Shown here in pieces: positions 15,971 to 23,770 of a stretch of 64,000 nucleotides of DNA (the stretch's first letter is position 1; every line of letters begins with the position of its first letter). Made by a program: the position numbers and the translations under genes. The notes under the pieces were generated by a model. It was not told the origin of the DNA. It made no database searches and saw only the letters and a list, made by a program, of their open reading frames with translations. The DNA is from RGIG5579 sp045543495 (GTDB lineage: Bacteria > Bacillota > Clostridia > Oscillospirales > SIG627), in NCBI GenBank assembly GCA_045543495.1, contig JAZQMO010000053.1, forward strand, positions 40,077-104,076, in the 5' to 3' direction.

Positions 15971-17182
15971 TTACAGGATCCCTTTTTTTCTCAACTCATT
16001 GATTTCATTTTCGGTATATCCGTATTCCGAAAGGACTTCCTCCGTGTCGGCTCCGATGGCCCTTGTGGGCAGGGTTTCAAGCTTTCCTACGGAGTCCATT
16101 TCAATGGGACTTGACGCTACCTTATAGGTCACACCGTTTGGATAGGTCACCTCATTGAGGTAGCCGTTGGCAAGTGCCTGTTCATCCTCGGAAACCTCAC
16201 TGAAATGCTGCATTTTTACAATGGGGATATCCGCTTCTCGGGCAAAGGCGAGCCATTCCTCGGAGCTGCGCTCCAGCATAGCCTTGCGGATGATCTCATA
16301 CAGCTCGGCGGCATTTTCCTTTCTTGCCTCGGCGGTGTTGAATTTGGGATCGGATATCATATCCTCTCGACCGATAATGGTAAATACCTTGGCGATCAAC
16401 TTTTCCGCATAACCGGAGGCAATGTAAACATATCTTCCGTCCTTGCAAAGGTAGTCACCGTAAGCAACACCCAGATTCTCCCGCTTGCGGGGATAAACCG
16501 CACCGTCAGGCCCTTGGGTTGCGATCTGCATAGCGCCCATGGCAAAAATCCCGTTGTGGAAGAGGGAAGAGCGCACATAGTCTCCCTTTCCCGTTTGATG
16601 TCGCATCAAAAGCGCGGCGCAGACCTGCGTGGCCAAGGTCATTCCCGTAAAGTTGTCACCAACGGAGGAAGGTGGGAAGACAGGGTGGTAATCCTCGGAC
16701 AGGGGAGCCATATCCATAAGGAAGCCCGTTCTTGCCCAAAAGGCGGTGTGGTCAAAGGCGGGGTTGTCGGCATCGGGGCCGTTTTCCCCGTAGCCCAAGC
16801 CGATGGCGTAAATCAGCCTTGGGTAGCGCTCCTTCAGGGAAGGGTAATCCAGTCCCAGACGACGAAGCGCCTGCACCCGAAGATTGGTAACGAAAACATC
16901 AGCTTTTTCCAAAAGCTTATGACAGATCTCGATCCCTTCGGTCGTTTTCAGATTCAGGCAAACATTTCTCTTTCCCGTGTTGTTAATGTCATATCCGGGG
17001 TTTACCTCGTCGCTGAAGCGATTCGGGCCCGTAGCCTTGGCGGTCTCTCTCCAGGCGTTTCCCGAGGCCCGCTCAATTTTAATGACCTCTGCGCCAAGGT
17101 CGGCAAGGATCCTTGCACATACGGGGGCCGATACATAATCGGCAAGTTCAATCACCTTGATTCCGGATAGAGGTTTTGCCAT
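15971..17182 (-). CDS. CaiB/BaiF family (type III) CoA-transferase
   Basis: 403 residues. It opens with LSGIKVIELADYVSAPVCARILADLGAEVIKIE, the family signature, and has AFDHTAFWARTGF, which should carry the catalytic Asp that forms the acyl-aspartyl anhydride. Members move CoA between organic acids such as oxalate, carnitine, phenyllactate or 2-hydroxyacids. The AFWARTGF context resembles 2-hydroxyacid and phenyllactate CoA-transferases, but no dehydratase genes follow. The start at 17182 follows AAAGGAG. Neighbouring citrate-type carriers fit an organic-acid role. Confidence 0.88.
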   Translation of the reverse strand: MAKPLSGIKVIELADYVSAPVCARILADLGAEVIKIERASGNAWRETAKATGPNRFSDEVNPGYDINNTGKRNVCLNLKTTEGIEICHKLLEKADVFVTNLRVQALRRLGLDYPSLKERYPRLIYAIGLGYGENGPDADNPAFDHTAFWARTGFLMDMAPLSEDYHPVFPPSSVGDNFTGMTLATQVCAALLMRHQTGKGDYVRSSLFHNGIFAMGAMQIATQGPDGAVYPRKRENLGVAYGDYLCKDGRYVYIASGYAEKLIAKVFTIIGREDMISDPKFNTAEARKENAAELYEIIRKAMLERSSEEWLAFAREADIPIVKMQHFSEVSEDEQALANGYLNEVTYPNGVTYKVASSPIEMDSVGKLETLPTRAIGADTEEVLSEYGYTENEINELRKKGIL

Positions 17183-17225
17183 ATTTATTTCTCCTTTGCA
17201 TTTCCTGTGGTCTTGCTTTGCCAAA

Positions 17226-17410
17226 TCAGCCGCCGAACACATTGGCCAGCTTTTTCTTCAAACTCTCATCCCCTTCGATCGGAAGTGCACCGCGGGGGTC
17301 GAAATTACGTTCATCGGATACGCAGTTTTCCACGAGGAAATTGTTACCGCCGATGCGAAGGGACGGTCACAAATTCTTGCACCGTAGTCCCGTATATTAA
17401 AGATCTTCAT
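17226..17410 (-). pseudogene. Decayed remnant, possibly of a pectate lyase/GH28-type gene
   Basis: A good ribosome site (GGAGG) precedes ATG 17410 and the words MKIFNIRDYGAR, which resemble the start of pectate-lyase-superfamily or GH28 proteins (FNVRDFGAKGDG). After about 22 codons sense continues in another frame. That frame reads NNFLVENCVSDERNFDPRG and ends KKKLANVFGG with TGA at 17226-17228. A C-terminus thus seems joined to an N-terminus out of frame after a large internal deletion. No intact product is possible. The parent family is a guess from the first 12 residues. Confidence 0.45.
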
Positions 17411-17494
17411 ATTCTCCCGTTCCTCCTTGGCGGCTTTTAACTTTTCCATTATAACATGAAAAAGGTCTCATATCAATTGATTTTTGAAAGATAT

Positions 17495-17531
17495 AAAGGA
17501 GCGGTGCACTCTATCGGCACACTGCTCCTTT
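17495..17531 (-). terminator. Terminator of the CitMHS carrier gene
   Basis: The imperfect stem AAAGGAGC/GCTCCTTT with an extended GTGC core sits just after the carrier stop on the minus strand. The T tract is short, so termination may be weak. Confidence 0.55.
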
Positions 17532-17534
17532 GCA

Positions 17535-18866
17535 TTAAAAGGTAAACAAACCGGTTAGACAGGCGAAGGCGGTCATGGCAACCGTAACCAAAATAAAGTA
17601 TTTTAAGCAGTATTTTTGCCAAGCGCCGATATCAAGGTCCAACAGTCCCGTGAAGAGGAAGAAGGTACCGACCATGGGGCTGGTAGGCCAGCCCACGGTC
17701 ATTTGACCGATGATGGAGGCTCTGGCAATGTCAATGCCGTCTGTTCCAAGCTTTTCCGCCGTTTCGATCAAAATGGGCATAATGCCGTAGTAATAAGAAT
17801 CGGCATCAAAGAGAATGGAGAGGGGAATGGTAAACACGCCGATGATGGGAGCCAAAAACCTTGAGATCGCTTCGGGGATCAGCTGCACCAGCGTGGTTGC
17901 CATGGCAGTTGACATTCCCGATTTTCCCATAATGCCCATGAGAATGCCTGCGGCAAATATGATACAGGTCAGACCGATGGCGTCCTTGCCCTTGTCCTCT
18001 AAAAGCTTTCTCTGTAAGGCGCTTTCACGGTAATTGACGATCAGCGCCAGCGCAGTTCCGATCATAAAGACAACAAGAGGCTTTAGAATACCGCTGATCA
18101 GAAGAACAATGGTGAAAACAATCAGGAGCCAGTTTACAAGGATCAATTTGGGGCGGCGCATTTCGATTTGCTCCTCTGTTAACTGCGGAGCAAATTCGTT
18201 CATATCCAATTGATTTTTGTCCGTCAGTACCCCTTCTGTGATCAGTCGTTTTCTTTCTTTTATGCCGATCCCGATGCAGAGCATTAACGCAACCGCCATT
18301 CCGAAAATCTGGGTGGGAATAAAGGGAATCCAAAATTCCATCACATCCATTTCCAGAACCGTGGCTGCTCGCATGGTAGGGCCACCCCAGGGAATGGCAT
18401 TCATAATTCCCGCACCCAAGCCCAAGGCCATGGCAAAGGAAGTGTTTTTCATTTTTAAGCGCTTGAAGATGGGCAGCATGGGAGGAACCACCAATAGGCA
18501 GGTGACCACTCCCGATCCATCCAAATGCACGATGCCGGCGAACAGAAATACGCCGATCATCAAGCGCACGGGATCTCCCTTGGTTGCCTTGATGATGCGA
18601 TTGACTATGGGATCAAAAGCGCCTGTTTCGCTTAAAATTCCAAAAAAGGCTACAGAGAAAATAAACATTACTCCCGTTTGGGCGATGGAGGAAACTCCGT
18701 CCATAATGTAGTCTCCCAGATTTGCCCCTTTTCCGATGATGAGGCAGGTGATGATGGGAATCGTGGCGATGGCCACGAAGGGGGTGACCCATTTTCTGTT
18801 TAATACCAGAAGAATGGCGGCAATGGTAAGAAAGCCTGCGATACTCAATACTACGGTTTCTGACAT
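17535..18866 (-). CDS. CitMHS family carrier (citrate or related organic acid symporter)
   Basis: 443 residues, about 11-12 membrane helices. Family blocks are HLDGSGVVTCLLVVPPMLPIFKRL, NAIPWGGPTMRAATVLEMD and MGIMGKSGMSTAMA, with SILFDADSYYYGIMPIL near the C-terminus. The first and last are close to those of CitM/CitH, which import metal-citrate with protons in Bacillus. The substrate here could be citrate, tricarballylate or another di- or tricarboxylate. It is divergent from a LysR regulator that probably controls it, and upstream of the CoA-transferase. Confidence 0.87.
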   Translation of the reverse strand: MSETVVLSIAGFLTIAAILLVLNRKWVTPFVAIATIPIITCLIIGKGANLGDYIMDGVSSIAQTGVMFIFSVAFFGILSETGAFDPIVNRIIKATKGDPVRLMIGVFLFAGIVHLDGSGVVTCLLVVPPMLPIFKRLKMKNTSFAMALGLGAGIMNAIPWGGPTMRAATVLEMDVMEFWIPFIPTQIFGMAVALMLCIGIGIKERKRLITEGVLTDKNQLDMNEFAPQLTEEQIEMRRPKLILVNWLLIVFTIVLLISGILKPLVVFMIGTALALIVNYRESALQRKLLEDKGKDAIGLTCIIFAAGILMGIMGKSGMSTAMATTLVQLIPEAISRFLAPIIGVFTIPLSILFDADSYYYGIMPILIETAEKLGTDGIDIARASIIGQMTVGWPTSPMVGTFFLFTGLLDLDIGAWQKYCLKYFILVTVAMTAFACLTGLFTF

Positions 18867-18907
18867 AGGATTCTCCTTTAAATTTGATGTTTTGAAAGTG
18901 GTTTTAT

Positions 18908-18941
18908 GTCTGTTGACAGAACATTTTTGTCGGGCTATAAT
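18908..18941 (+). promoter_or_regulatory. Consensus promoter of the LysR gene with overlapping palindrome
   Basis: TTGACA (18913-18918) and TATAAT (18936-18941) are 17 bases apart. The palindrome TCTGTTGACAGA (18909-18920) overlaps the -35 box and is a candidate site for autoregulation and control of the divergent carrier. Confidence 0.75.
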
Positions 18942-18977
18942 AAGATCTACGAAAAATATAGAAAAACGGAGTAAATT

Positions 18978-19925
18978 ATGAAACAGCAGGAGATCAACGC
19001 TTTTTTGGCAATCGCAAAGTATGGAACCATCTCTGCGGCGGCCCTTGCCTTGAACTATGCTCAGCCCACCGTTTCAGGTTCCCTGCAGCAATTGGAGCAG
19101 TCACTGGGGGGGATCCGACTTGTGAAGCGTACCAAGGGGAAGAGGGAAGTGGAACTGACACCTGCGGGAAGGGATTTTTATCATCTCGCTAAGCAACACG
19201 CAGAGCTGGATGAACGCTTTGAGCGCTTTGTCAAGGAGCACCAGAAGGGTACCCTTCGCTTGGCCGCCAGCGTTGTATCCCATCAATACATCGTTTGTCA
19301 TTTGATCCAAAAACTGATGCGCGTAATTCCTGATGTGGAGATCCGATTGAGCACCCTTGAAATCAAGGATGTGGAACAGGCGATGGAGGATCATTCCTTT
19401 GATATTGCCATTTCGTATGATTCGCCGAATGGGGTGGGGTCCTTGCTGAATCATATTCGAAAAGTGCCGCTTTTTACCGAGGAATACTGCATTCTTTGCC
19501 CCATAGAAACACCGCTTGCCGATCGCACCCTTTCTCCAAAGGATCTTGAAATGGATTTTGAGGTTGTGCATCAGGGCTATGGGAACCGGCTTCTTCAAAA
19601 ATGGCGGGAGGAAAACGGCCTTGCGGCGGAAAAACCCTATTTTACCACAAGCAGTATGCTCTCCGTTCATAACTATTTGATGGATCCTCGCTGTTGGGGA
19701 TGGACTCTCAGCAATGCGGCTCATCAGGCCGTAGCCGCTCATCCCGACGCTTTGACCGTTCGCCGTGTTTTACCCGCTCCCGAATCTCGTACCTGCAGTG
19801 CTTTGATCTCGGAACATTATCCGGAAGAAGCTGTGATCCAATCTTTTCTTCAGTGTATGGATGAATTCGTGGCGGAAAACCCGTATTTGGAACGGTGCAA
19901 AGAGCCTTTGTATACAATTCTGTAA
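18978..19925 (+). CDS. LysR family transcriptional regulator
   Basis: 315 residues. The N-terminal winged HTH spans about 1-60 (MKQQEINAFLAIAKYGTISAAALALNYAQPTVS across its first helices, then LEQSLGG). The rest is the periplasmic-binding-like effector domain. It lies divergent to the CitMHS carrier gene, the classic arrangement for a LysR regulator and its target. The effector is probably the carried organic acid or a derivative. Its start has a weak ribosome site (CGGAGTAAATT) but no better choice exists. Confidence 0.9.
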   Translation: MKQQEINAFLAIAKYGTISAAALALNYAQPTVSGSLQQLEQSLGGIRLVKRTKGKREVELTPAGRDFYHLAKQHAELDERFERFVKEHQKGTLRLAASVVSHQYIVCHLIQKLMRVIPDVEIRLSTLEIKDVEQAMEDHSFDIAISYDSPNGVGSLLNHIRKVPLFTEEYCILCPIETPLADRTLSPKDLEMDFEVVHQGYGNRLLQKWREENGLAAEKPYFTTSSMLSVHNYLMDPRCWGWTLSNAAHQAVAAHPDALTVRRVLPAPESRTCSALISEHYPEEAVIQSFLQCMDEFVAENPYLERCKEPLYTIL

Positions 19926-19974
19926 ACTATATTTTACAAGAAAACAATTCATTTATAAAATAGAAATATAGTTT
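19924..19974. repeat. AT-rich inverted repeat after the LysR gene
   Basis: AAACTATATTT (19924-19934) and AAATATAGTTT (19964-19974) are perfect complements with a 29-base loop. No T run follows, so it is a weak terminator candidate or a protein site. The rest of 19975-20119 is AT-rich with nothing else recognised. Confidence 0.5.
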
Positions 19975-20119
19975 GAATTTCACTTTAAAATATAGGATAA
20001 TGCTATATATTTCAAAAGGTTCTTTTGATTGGGGTCAATCATATAGAGATCCGATGGAAAGTATTTCAATTTGGTATGCATCCTTTTTAAAAAATGCACA
20101 TTTAGCATAGGGATTTACC

Positions 20120-20148
20120 TTGCAATTATGTCATTTTCGGTGTATAAT
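20120..20148 (+). promoter_or_regulatory. Promoter of the MatC-like carrier gene
   Basis: TTGCAA (20120-20125) and TATAAT (20143-20148) are separated by 17 bases, 28 bases before the ATG. Confidence 0.75.
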
Positions 20149-20176
20149 AGGCTGAAATCTCAAGAGGAGTAAACCT

Positions 20177-21436
20177 ATGGATGCTTTGTCTTTAATTGTT
20201 TTCATTGCGGTGATCGCCGCCGCGTTCATTTTTAAGGTAAATACGGGCTTTGCTGCCATTACGGCTTCCTTGGTGCTTGTGTGGGCCGCCGATCTTCCGG
20301 AGAAATTCATCCTCTCCTCCTTTGACAGCAAAATGTTTTTGATGCTGTTTGGAGTGATGTATCTTTTTTGTATTGCTCAGGAAAACAAAACTCTTGATGT
20401 TTTGGCAAGAAAGGTCATCTCCCTTTGCAGAGGTAAGGTAAAGCTCTTCCCTGTGATCCTGTTCCTTTTGGGGGCGCTTCTCTCTGCCATTGGCCCGGGG
20501 CTTATTTCCGTAACTGCCTTGATGGCGGCCATCATTGTGGCCTTGGCCAAGCAAACGGGCTGTAGCGCCATCAGTCTCTTGCCCTTCGGTACCTTAGGCT
20601 CCTTTGCAGGCGGTCTTTCTCCCATTACCCCCTCGGGCATCGTAGCCGTAACCAAGGCAAGCGAAGCGGGGATCGAGGGTCTGGCAGGGCCTTTGAATTT
20701 GAAAATGGCCTTGATCAATGTTCTCTTTGCCGCAGTGCTTTATTTCTTTGTTTTCAAATGGCATAAATTCACTCCCGCACTCGATAAAAGCGAGGGCGAG
20801 GAGGAAAAGGTGCCTCCCTTCACCGCCAAGCAATGGGCAACCCTTGCGGGAATTGCGGCTGTTGCGGTGATGGCATTTTTCAATGTCAACGTTGGCCTTG
20901 CCGCCGTTTGTGTTGCCGTTTTGTTGACCGTGTTCCGCTGTGCGGACGAAGCCGCCGCCTTAAAAAAGGTCTCTTGGGGGACCCTGTTGATGATTACGGG
21001 CGTTGGTATTCTCATCTCCTTGGTAACTGAGCTTGGCGGCATTGACCTTTTGTGCAACGGCCTGCAAAAGATGGTTGGGAACAATACCGCCTCTGCCATT
21101 ATGTGCTTCTTGGCGGGTGTGATGAGCTGGTTTTCCTCTGCCTCGGGTGTGGTAATGCCCACCTTGATCCCCACCGTTCCCGCCTTGGCCTCTGCTTTAA
21201 CGGGCGGCAGTGCTCTTGTGATCACGGTTGGCCTTTGCATCGGTGCTCATATGGCGGCCCTCAGCCCCTTGTCCAGCTGTGGTGGCCTGATGCTGGCGGC
21301 TTATTCCTCGTCCGGCGAGGTTTCCGCCAAGGATCGCAACCGTGCCTTTCTTCAGCTTTTCGCCATGTCCTGCGGCGGCTTGCTGTTAGCTACCGTTCTG
21401 GCCCTTTTGGAAGGTCTGATCCGTAGCGTTTTGTAA
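20177..21436 (+). CDS. MatC-like dicarboxylate carrier (ion transporter superfamily)
   Basis: 419 residues with about ten to eleven membrane helices. Two related halves each have a re-entrant signature: GALLSAIGPGLISVTALMA with PFGTLGSFAGGLSPITPSGIVA in the first, and GVMSWFSSASGVVMPTLIPTV with ALSPLSSCGGLMLA in the second. This is the layout of SLC13/MatC_N-type carriers for malonate, succinate or similar acids. GAGGAG lies seven bases before the start. It is monocistronic with its own promoter and terminator. The substrate is unproven. Confidence 0.78.
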   Translation: MDALSLIVFIAVIAAAFIFKVNTGFAAITASLVLVWAADLPEKFILSSFDSKMFLMLFGVMYLFCIAQENKTLDVLARKVISLCRGKVKLFPVILFLLGALLSAIGPGLISVTALMAAIIVALAKQTGCSAISLLPFGTLGSFAGGLSPITPSGIVAVTKASEAGIEGLAGPLNLKMALINVLFAAVLYFFVFKWHKFTPALDKSEGEEEKVPPFTAKQWATLAGIAAVAVMAFFNVNVGLAAVCVAVLLTVFRCADEAAALKKVSWGTLLMITGVGILISLVTELGGIDLLCNGLQKMVGNNTASAIMCFLAGVMSWFSSASGVVMPTLIPTVPALASALTGGSALVITVGLCIGAHMAALSPLSSCGGLMLAAYSSSGEVSAKDRNRAFLQLFAMSCGGLLLATVLALLEGLIRSVL

Positions 21437-21454
21437 GAAATAGCATCAAAATCG

Positions 21455-21484
21455 ATCCCCCTCCGATGGGAGGGGGATTTTTGG
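21455..21484 (+). terminator. Terminator of the carrier gene
   Basis: A perfect ten-base stem ATCCCCCTCC/GGAGGGGGAT with loop GATG and a T run. Confidence 0.9.
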
Positions 21485-21514
21485 TTGTTTTTTTGATTTC
21501 CGCTGCGGAAAGCC

Positions 21515-21556
21515 TTGTAATTTATAAATCGTCATAGTAAAATAATATTGTATAAT
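21515..21556 (+). promoter_or_regulatory. Probable promoter region of murI
   Basis: TTGTAA (21515-21520) with TAAAAT (21538-21543) at a 17-base gap is one option. A perfect TATAAT at 21551-21556 without a clear -35 box is another. The second is 22 bases before the start codon. Confidence 0.45.
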
Positions 21557-21578
21557 AAGAAAAGAAGGAGAGAGCCTT

Positions 21579-22340
21579 GTGAATCAAAAGAATGATTACA
21601 TCGGCGTTTTTGATTCCGGTGTGGGAGGCATCAGCGTACTGAGGCAGCTAAAGAAGCTTCTGCCGCAGGAGAAGTTTTTGTATTACGGAGATTGTGCCAA
21701 TGCACCCTACGGCAAGCGCACCACCGCAGAGGTAAAAGAATTGACCCTGTCTGCGGTTGAAAAGATGTTGTCCTTTGGGTTAAAGGCCCTTGTGATCGCC
21801 TGCAATACCGCTACCGCTGCGGCCATAGGAACCCTTCGGGAGCGCTATCCCGAGCTGATCGTCATTGGGATCGAGCCCGCGCTGAAGCCCGCTGTGGAAC
21901 AGTTCCCGGGCGGGCGCATCGGCATTATGGCAACGAATGTAACCCTGCGGGAGGAAAAGCTTGATCGTTTGTTGCACCGTTTTGATGGCTTATCTTCCAT
22001 CCAAAAGATTCCCGCCCCCGGCCTCGTGGAGCTTGTGGAAGCGGGAAAAGCCGATTCTGCCGATGTGCTTTTGGAAGAGATCTTGCATCCCTATAAGGAT
22101 AGGCTTGATGCCTTGATCTTAGGCTGTACCCATTATCCCTTTGTGGCGTCCGCCATATCCCGAATCTTGGGGCCGAAGGTGATGCTGTTTGACGGTGGAG
22201 AGGGAACCGCCCGCGAAACCTTGCGGCGCTTGGAAAAAGCGGATCTTTTCCACGACGGAAACGGCGAGATTATATGGAAAATCACCTCTGAAAATGACAA
22301 GGTTCTTTCCCTTTGTGAAAAGCTTTTGAATCAAGGATAG
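21579..22340 (+). CDS. murI: Glutamate racemase
   Basis: 253 residues. It converts L- to D-glutamate for peptidoglycan, in the cytoplasm. Both catalytic cysteines are in their motifs: ALVIACNTATA (about residues 69-79) and ILGCTHYPF (about 179-187). GVFDSGVGGISVLR opens the protein. GTG start, preceded by GAAGGAG. The XRE regulator gene follows within ten bases. Confidence 0.96.
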   Translation: MNQKNDYIGVFDSGVGGISVLRQLKKLLPQEKFLYYGDCANAPYGKRTTAEVKELTLSAVEKMLSFGLKALVIACNTATAAAIGTLRERYPELIVIGIEPALKPAVEQFPGGRIGIMATNVTLREEKLDRLLHRFDGLSSIQKIPAPGLVELVEAGKADSADVLLEEILHPYKDRLDALILGCTHYPFVASAISRILGPKVMLFDGGEGTARETLRRLEKADLFHDGNGEIIWKITSENDKVLSLCEKLLNQG

Positions 22341-22350
22341 GGTGACCGAG

Positions 22351-22956
22351 ATGAAATTGAATGAAACACTTCTGATGCTTCGAAAGCAAAAGGGCTTGAC
22401 CCAAGAGGAGCTTTCCGAGGCGCTGTTTGTCTCCCGAGCAGCTGTTTCCAAATGGGAATCGGGGAGGGGATATCCCGGCATTGATTCCCTAATGGAAATT
22501 GCAAAATTCTTTGGGGTAACGGTTGATGATCTTCTGTCGGGGGAAGAGATCTTAACCTTGGCGCGAGAAGAAACCAAGAAAAAAGAAAATTCTGTTTTTG
22601 ACTTGGTGTTCGGTCTTATGGATTGCAGTATTGCCATGCTCTTTTTTCTCCCGTTCTTCAGGCAAAAGGCGGACGGTATTTTGCAAGAGGTCTCCCTCCT
22701 TTCTTTGTCGGAGATTGCGCCCTATTTGAGAACGGTTTATATTCTCGTTGTGGCAGGAATAACCGTATTGGGAATTTTAACTCTTGCTTTGCAAAATTGT
22801 TCCTTTTCCTTTTGGTCTCGGTTCAAGACCGCGGCCTCCTTCTTCCTCAGCGCCGTGGGAGCATTGCTCTTTATGATTGGGCTACAGCCCTATGCGGCGT
22901 CATTTTTGTTTCTCCTTCTTTTGGTCAAGGTGTTTTTGCGGTCAAAGCGCTTGTGA
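22351..22956 (+). CDS. XRE family regulator with C-terminal membrane domain
   Basis: 201 residues. Residues 1-65 are a helix-turn-helix of the Cro/C1 type (LRKQKGLTQEELSEALFVSRAAVSKWE, then LMEIAKFFGVTVDDLL). After a short linker come about four hydrophobic segments (from MDCSIAMLFFLPFF to the C-terminus). This makes it a membrane-anchored transcription factor. ATG 22351 fits the family's usual start; a GTG at 22342 is also possible. It lies just after murI and before a PAP2 gene, with a perfect palindrome over its stop codon. Confidence 0.85.
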   Translation: MKLNETLLMLRKQKGLTQEELSEALFVSRAAVSKWESGRGYPGIDSLMEIAKFFGVTVDDLLSGEEILTLAREETKKKENSVFDLVFGLMDCSIAMLFFLPFFRQKADGILQEVSLLSLSEIAPYLRTVYILVVAGITVLGILTLALQNCSFSFWSRFKTAASFFLSAVGALLFMIGLQPYAASFLFLLLLVKVFLRSKRL

Positions 22957-22972
22957 TACGAATCGTATCACA
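22952..22972. promoter_or_regulatory. Perfect palindrome, candidate operator
   Basis: TGTGATACG and CGTATCACA flank AAT, a nine-base perfect inverted repeat. It covers the XRE stop codon and sits 19 bases upstream of the PAP2 gene -35 box. No T run follows, so an operator is more likely than a terminator. Confidence 0.5.
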
Positions 22973-22990
22973 GATGTGACCTCTCGTTTC

Positions 22991-23019
22991 TTGTCTTTTT
23001 TCGTTTCTTTCCTTAAAAT
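22991..23019 (+). promoter_or_regulatory. Promoter of the PAP2 gene
   Basis: TTGTCT (22991-22996) and TAAAAT (23014-23019) are 17 bases apart, 32 bases before the ATG. Confidence 0.55.
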
Positions 23020-23051
23020 GCTGTTGAATCCAATACAAAAAGGAGAAAAAA

Positions 23052-23699
23052 ATGAAAAAAGAAATAAAGAAATATTACGTTCTTCCAACGTTGTTTTTGA
23101 CCGTCTTCCTGCTGTGGACAATTGCGGTCAGCACACTGGATGTGAGGGCCATCGGCCCCGAGGGATCAAGGGTTGGCTTTGCCGCTTTGAACCGATTGAT
23201 CCACTCCCTTACAGGCGTAAATATGCTTCTGTATACCCTTACGGATTGGCTCTCTCTTGTGCCTGTCGGTCTGGTGGCGGGCTTTGCCCTTCTTGGCCTT
23301 TTCCAATGGATCAAAAGAAAAAGCATTTTTCAGGTAGATCACAGTATCCTGATTCTCGGAGGATTTTATGTTATCACTCTGACTCATTTTGTTCTCTTTG
23401 AATTCTTTCCTGTAAATTACAGACCCATCCTCGTTGATGGGCGACTGGAAGCATCCTACCCATCCTCTACAACCTTGCTTGTAATGTGTGTGATCCCCAC
23501 CGCCATGATGCAGTTGAAGGCACGTATCCAAAGTACCGTTTTGAGGCGATGGGTCTTGGCAGTTCTTGCCGTCTATATGGCTTTTATGGTAACGGCAAGG
23601 CTGATATCGGGCGTGCATTGGTTTACGGATATTGTCGGTGGCGCACTTCTGAGCACTGCCCTTGTTCTCCTGTACCGTGCCCTGATCAAGGAAACATAA
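23052..23699 (+). CDS. PAP2 superfamily membrane phosphatase-like protein
   Basis: 215 residues with about six membrane helices. The C-terminal PAP2 motif is intact (TARLISGVHWFTDIVGG, with Arg, His and Asp). The middle motif, normally PSGH, reads YPSSTT and lacks the histidine. The first motif is only a partial NYRPIL. Intact relatives dephosphorylate undecaprenyl pyrophosphate, phosphatidic acid or PGP. Loss of the central histidine may mean altered activity. AAAGGAG lies seven bases before the start. Confidence 0.8.
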   Translation: MKKEIKKYYVLPTLFLTVFLLWTIAVSTLDVRAIGPEGSRVGFAALNRLIHSLTGVNMLLYTLTDWLSLVPVGLVAGFALLGLFQWIKRKSIFQVDHSILILGGFYVITLTHFVLFEFFPVNYRPILVDGRLEASYPSSTTLLVMCVIPTAMMQLKARIQSTVLRRWVLAVLAVYMAFMVTARLISGVHWFTDIVGGALLSTALVLLYRALIKET

Positions 23700-23710
23700 T
23701 CAGGATCAAA

Positions 23711-23753
23711 AAAGCTGACTGATCTTTTCACAAGATCCGTCAGCACTTTTTTT
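23711..23753. terminator. Bidirectional terminator
   Basis: The 13-base stem GCTGACTGATCTT/AAGATCCGTCAGC with one mismatch, A run before and T7 after, between the convergent PAP2 and GDPD-like genes. Confidence 0.88.
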
Positions 23754-23770
23754 ATATTCCGATCAAAGGG

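Noticed and set aside
22952..22972. Terminator of the XRE gene
   Set aside because: No T run follows the hairpin, and the next promoter is directly downstream.
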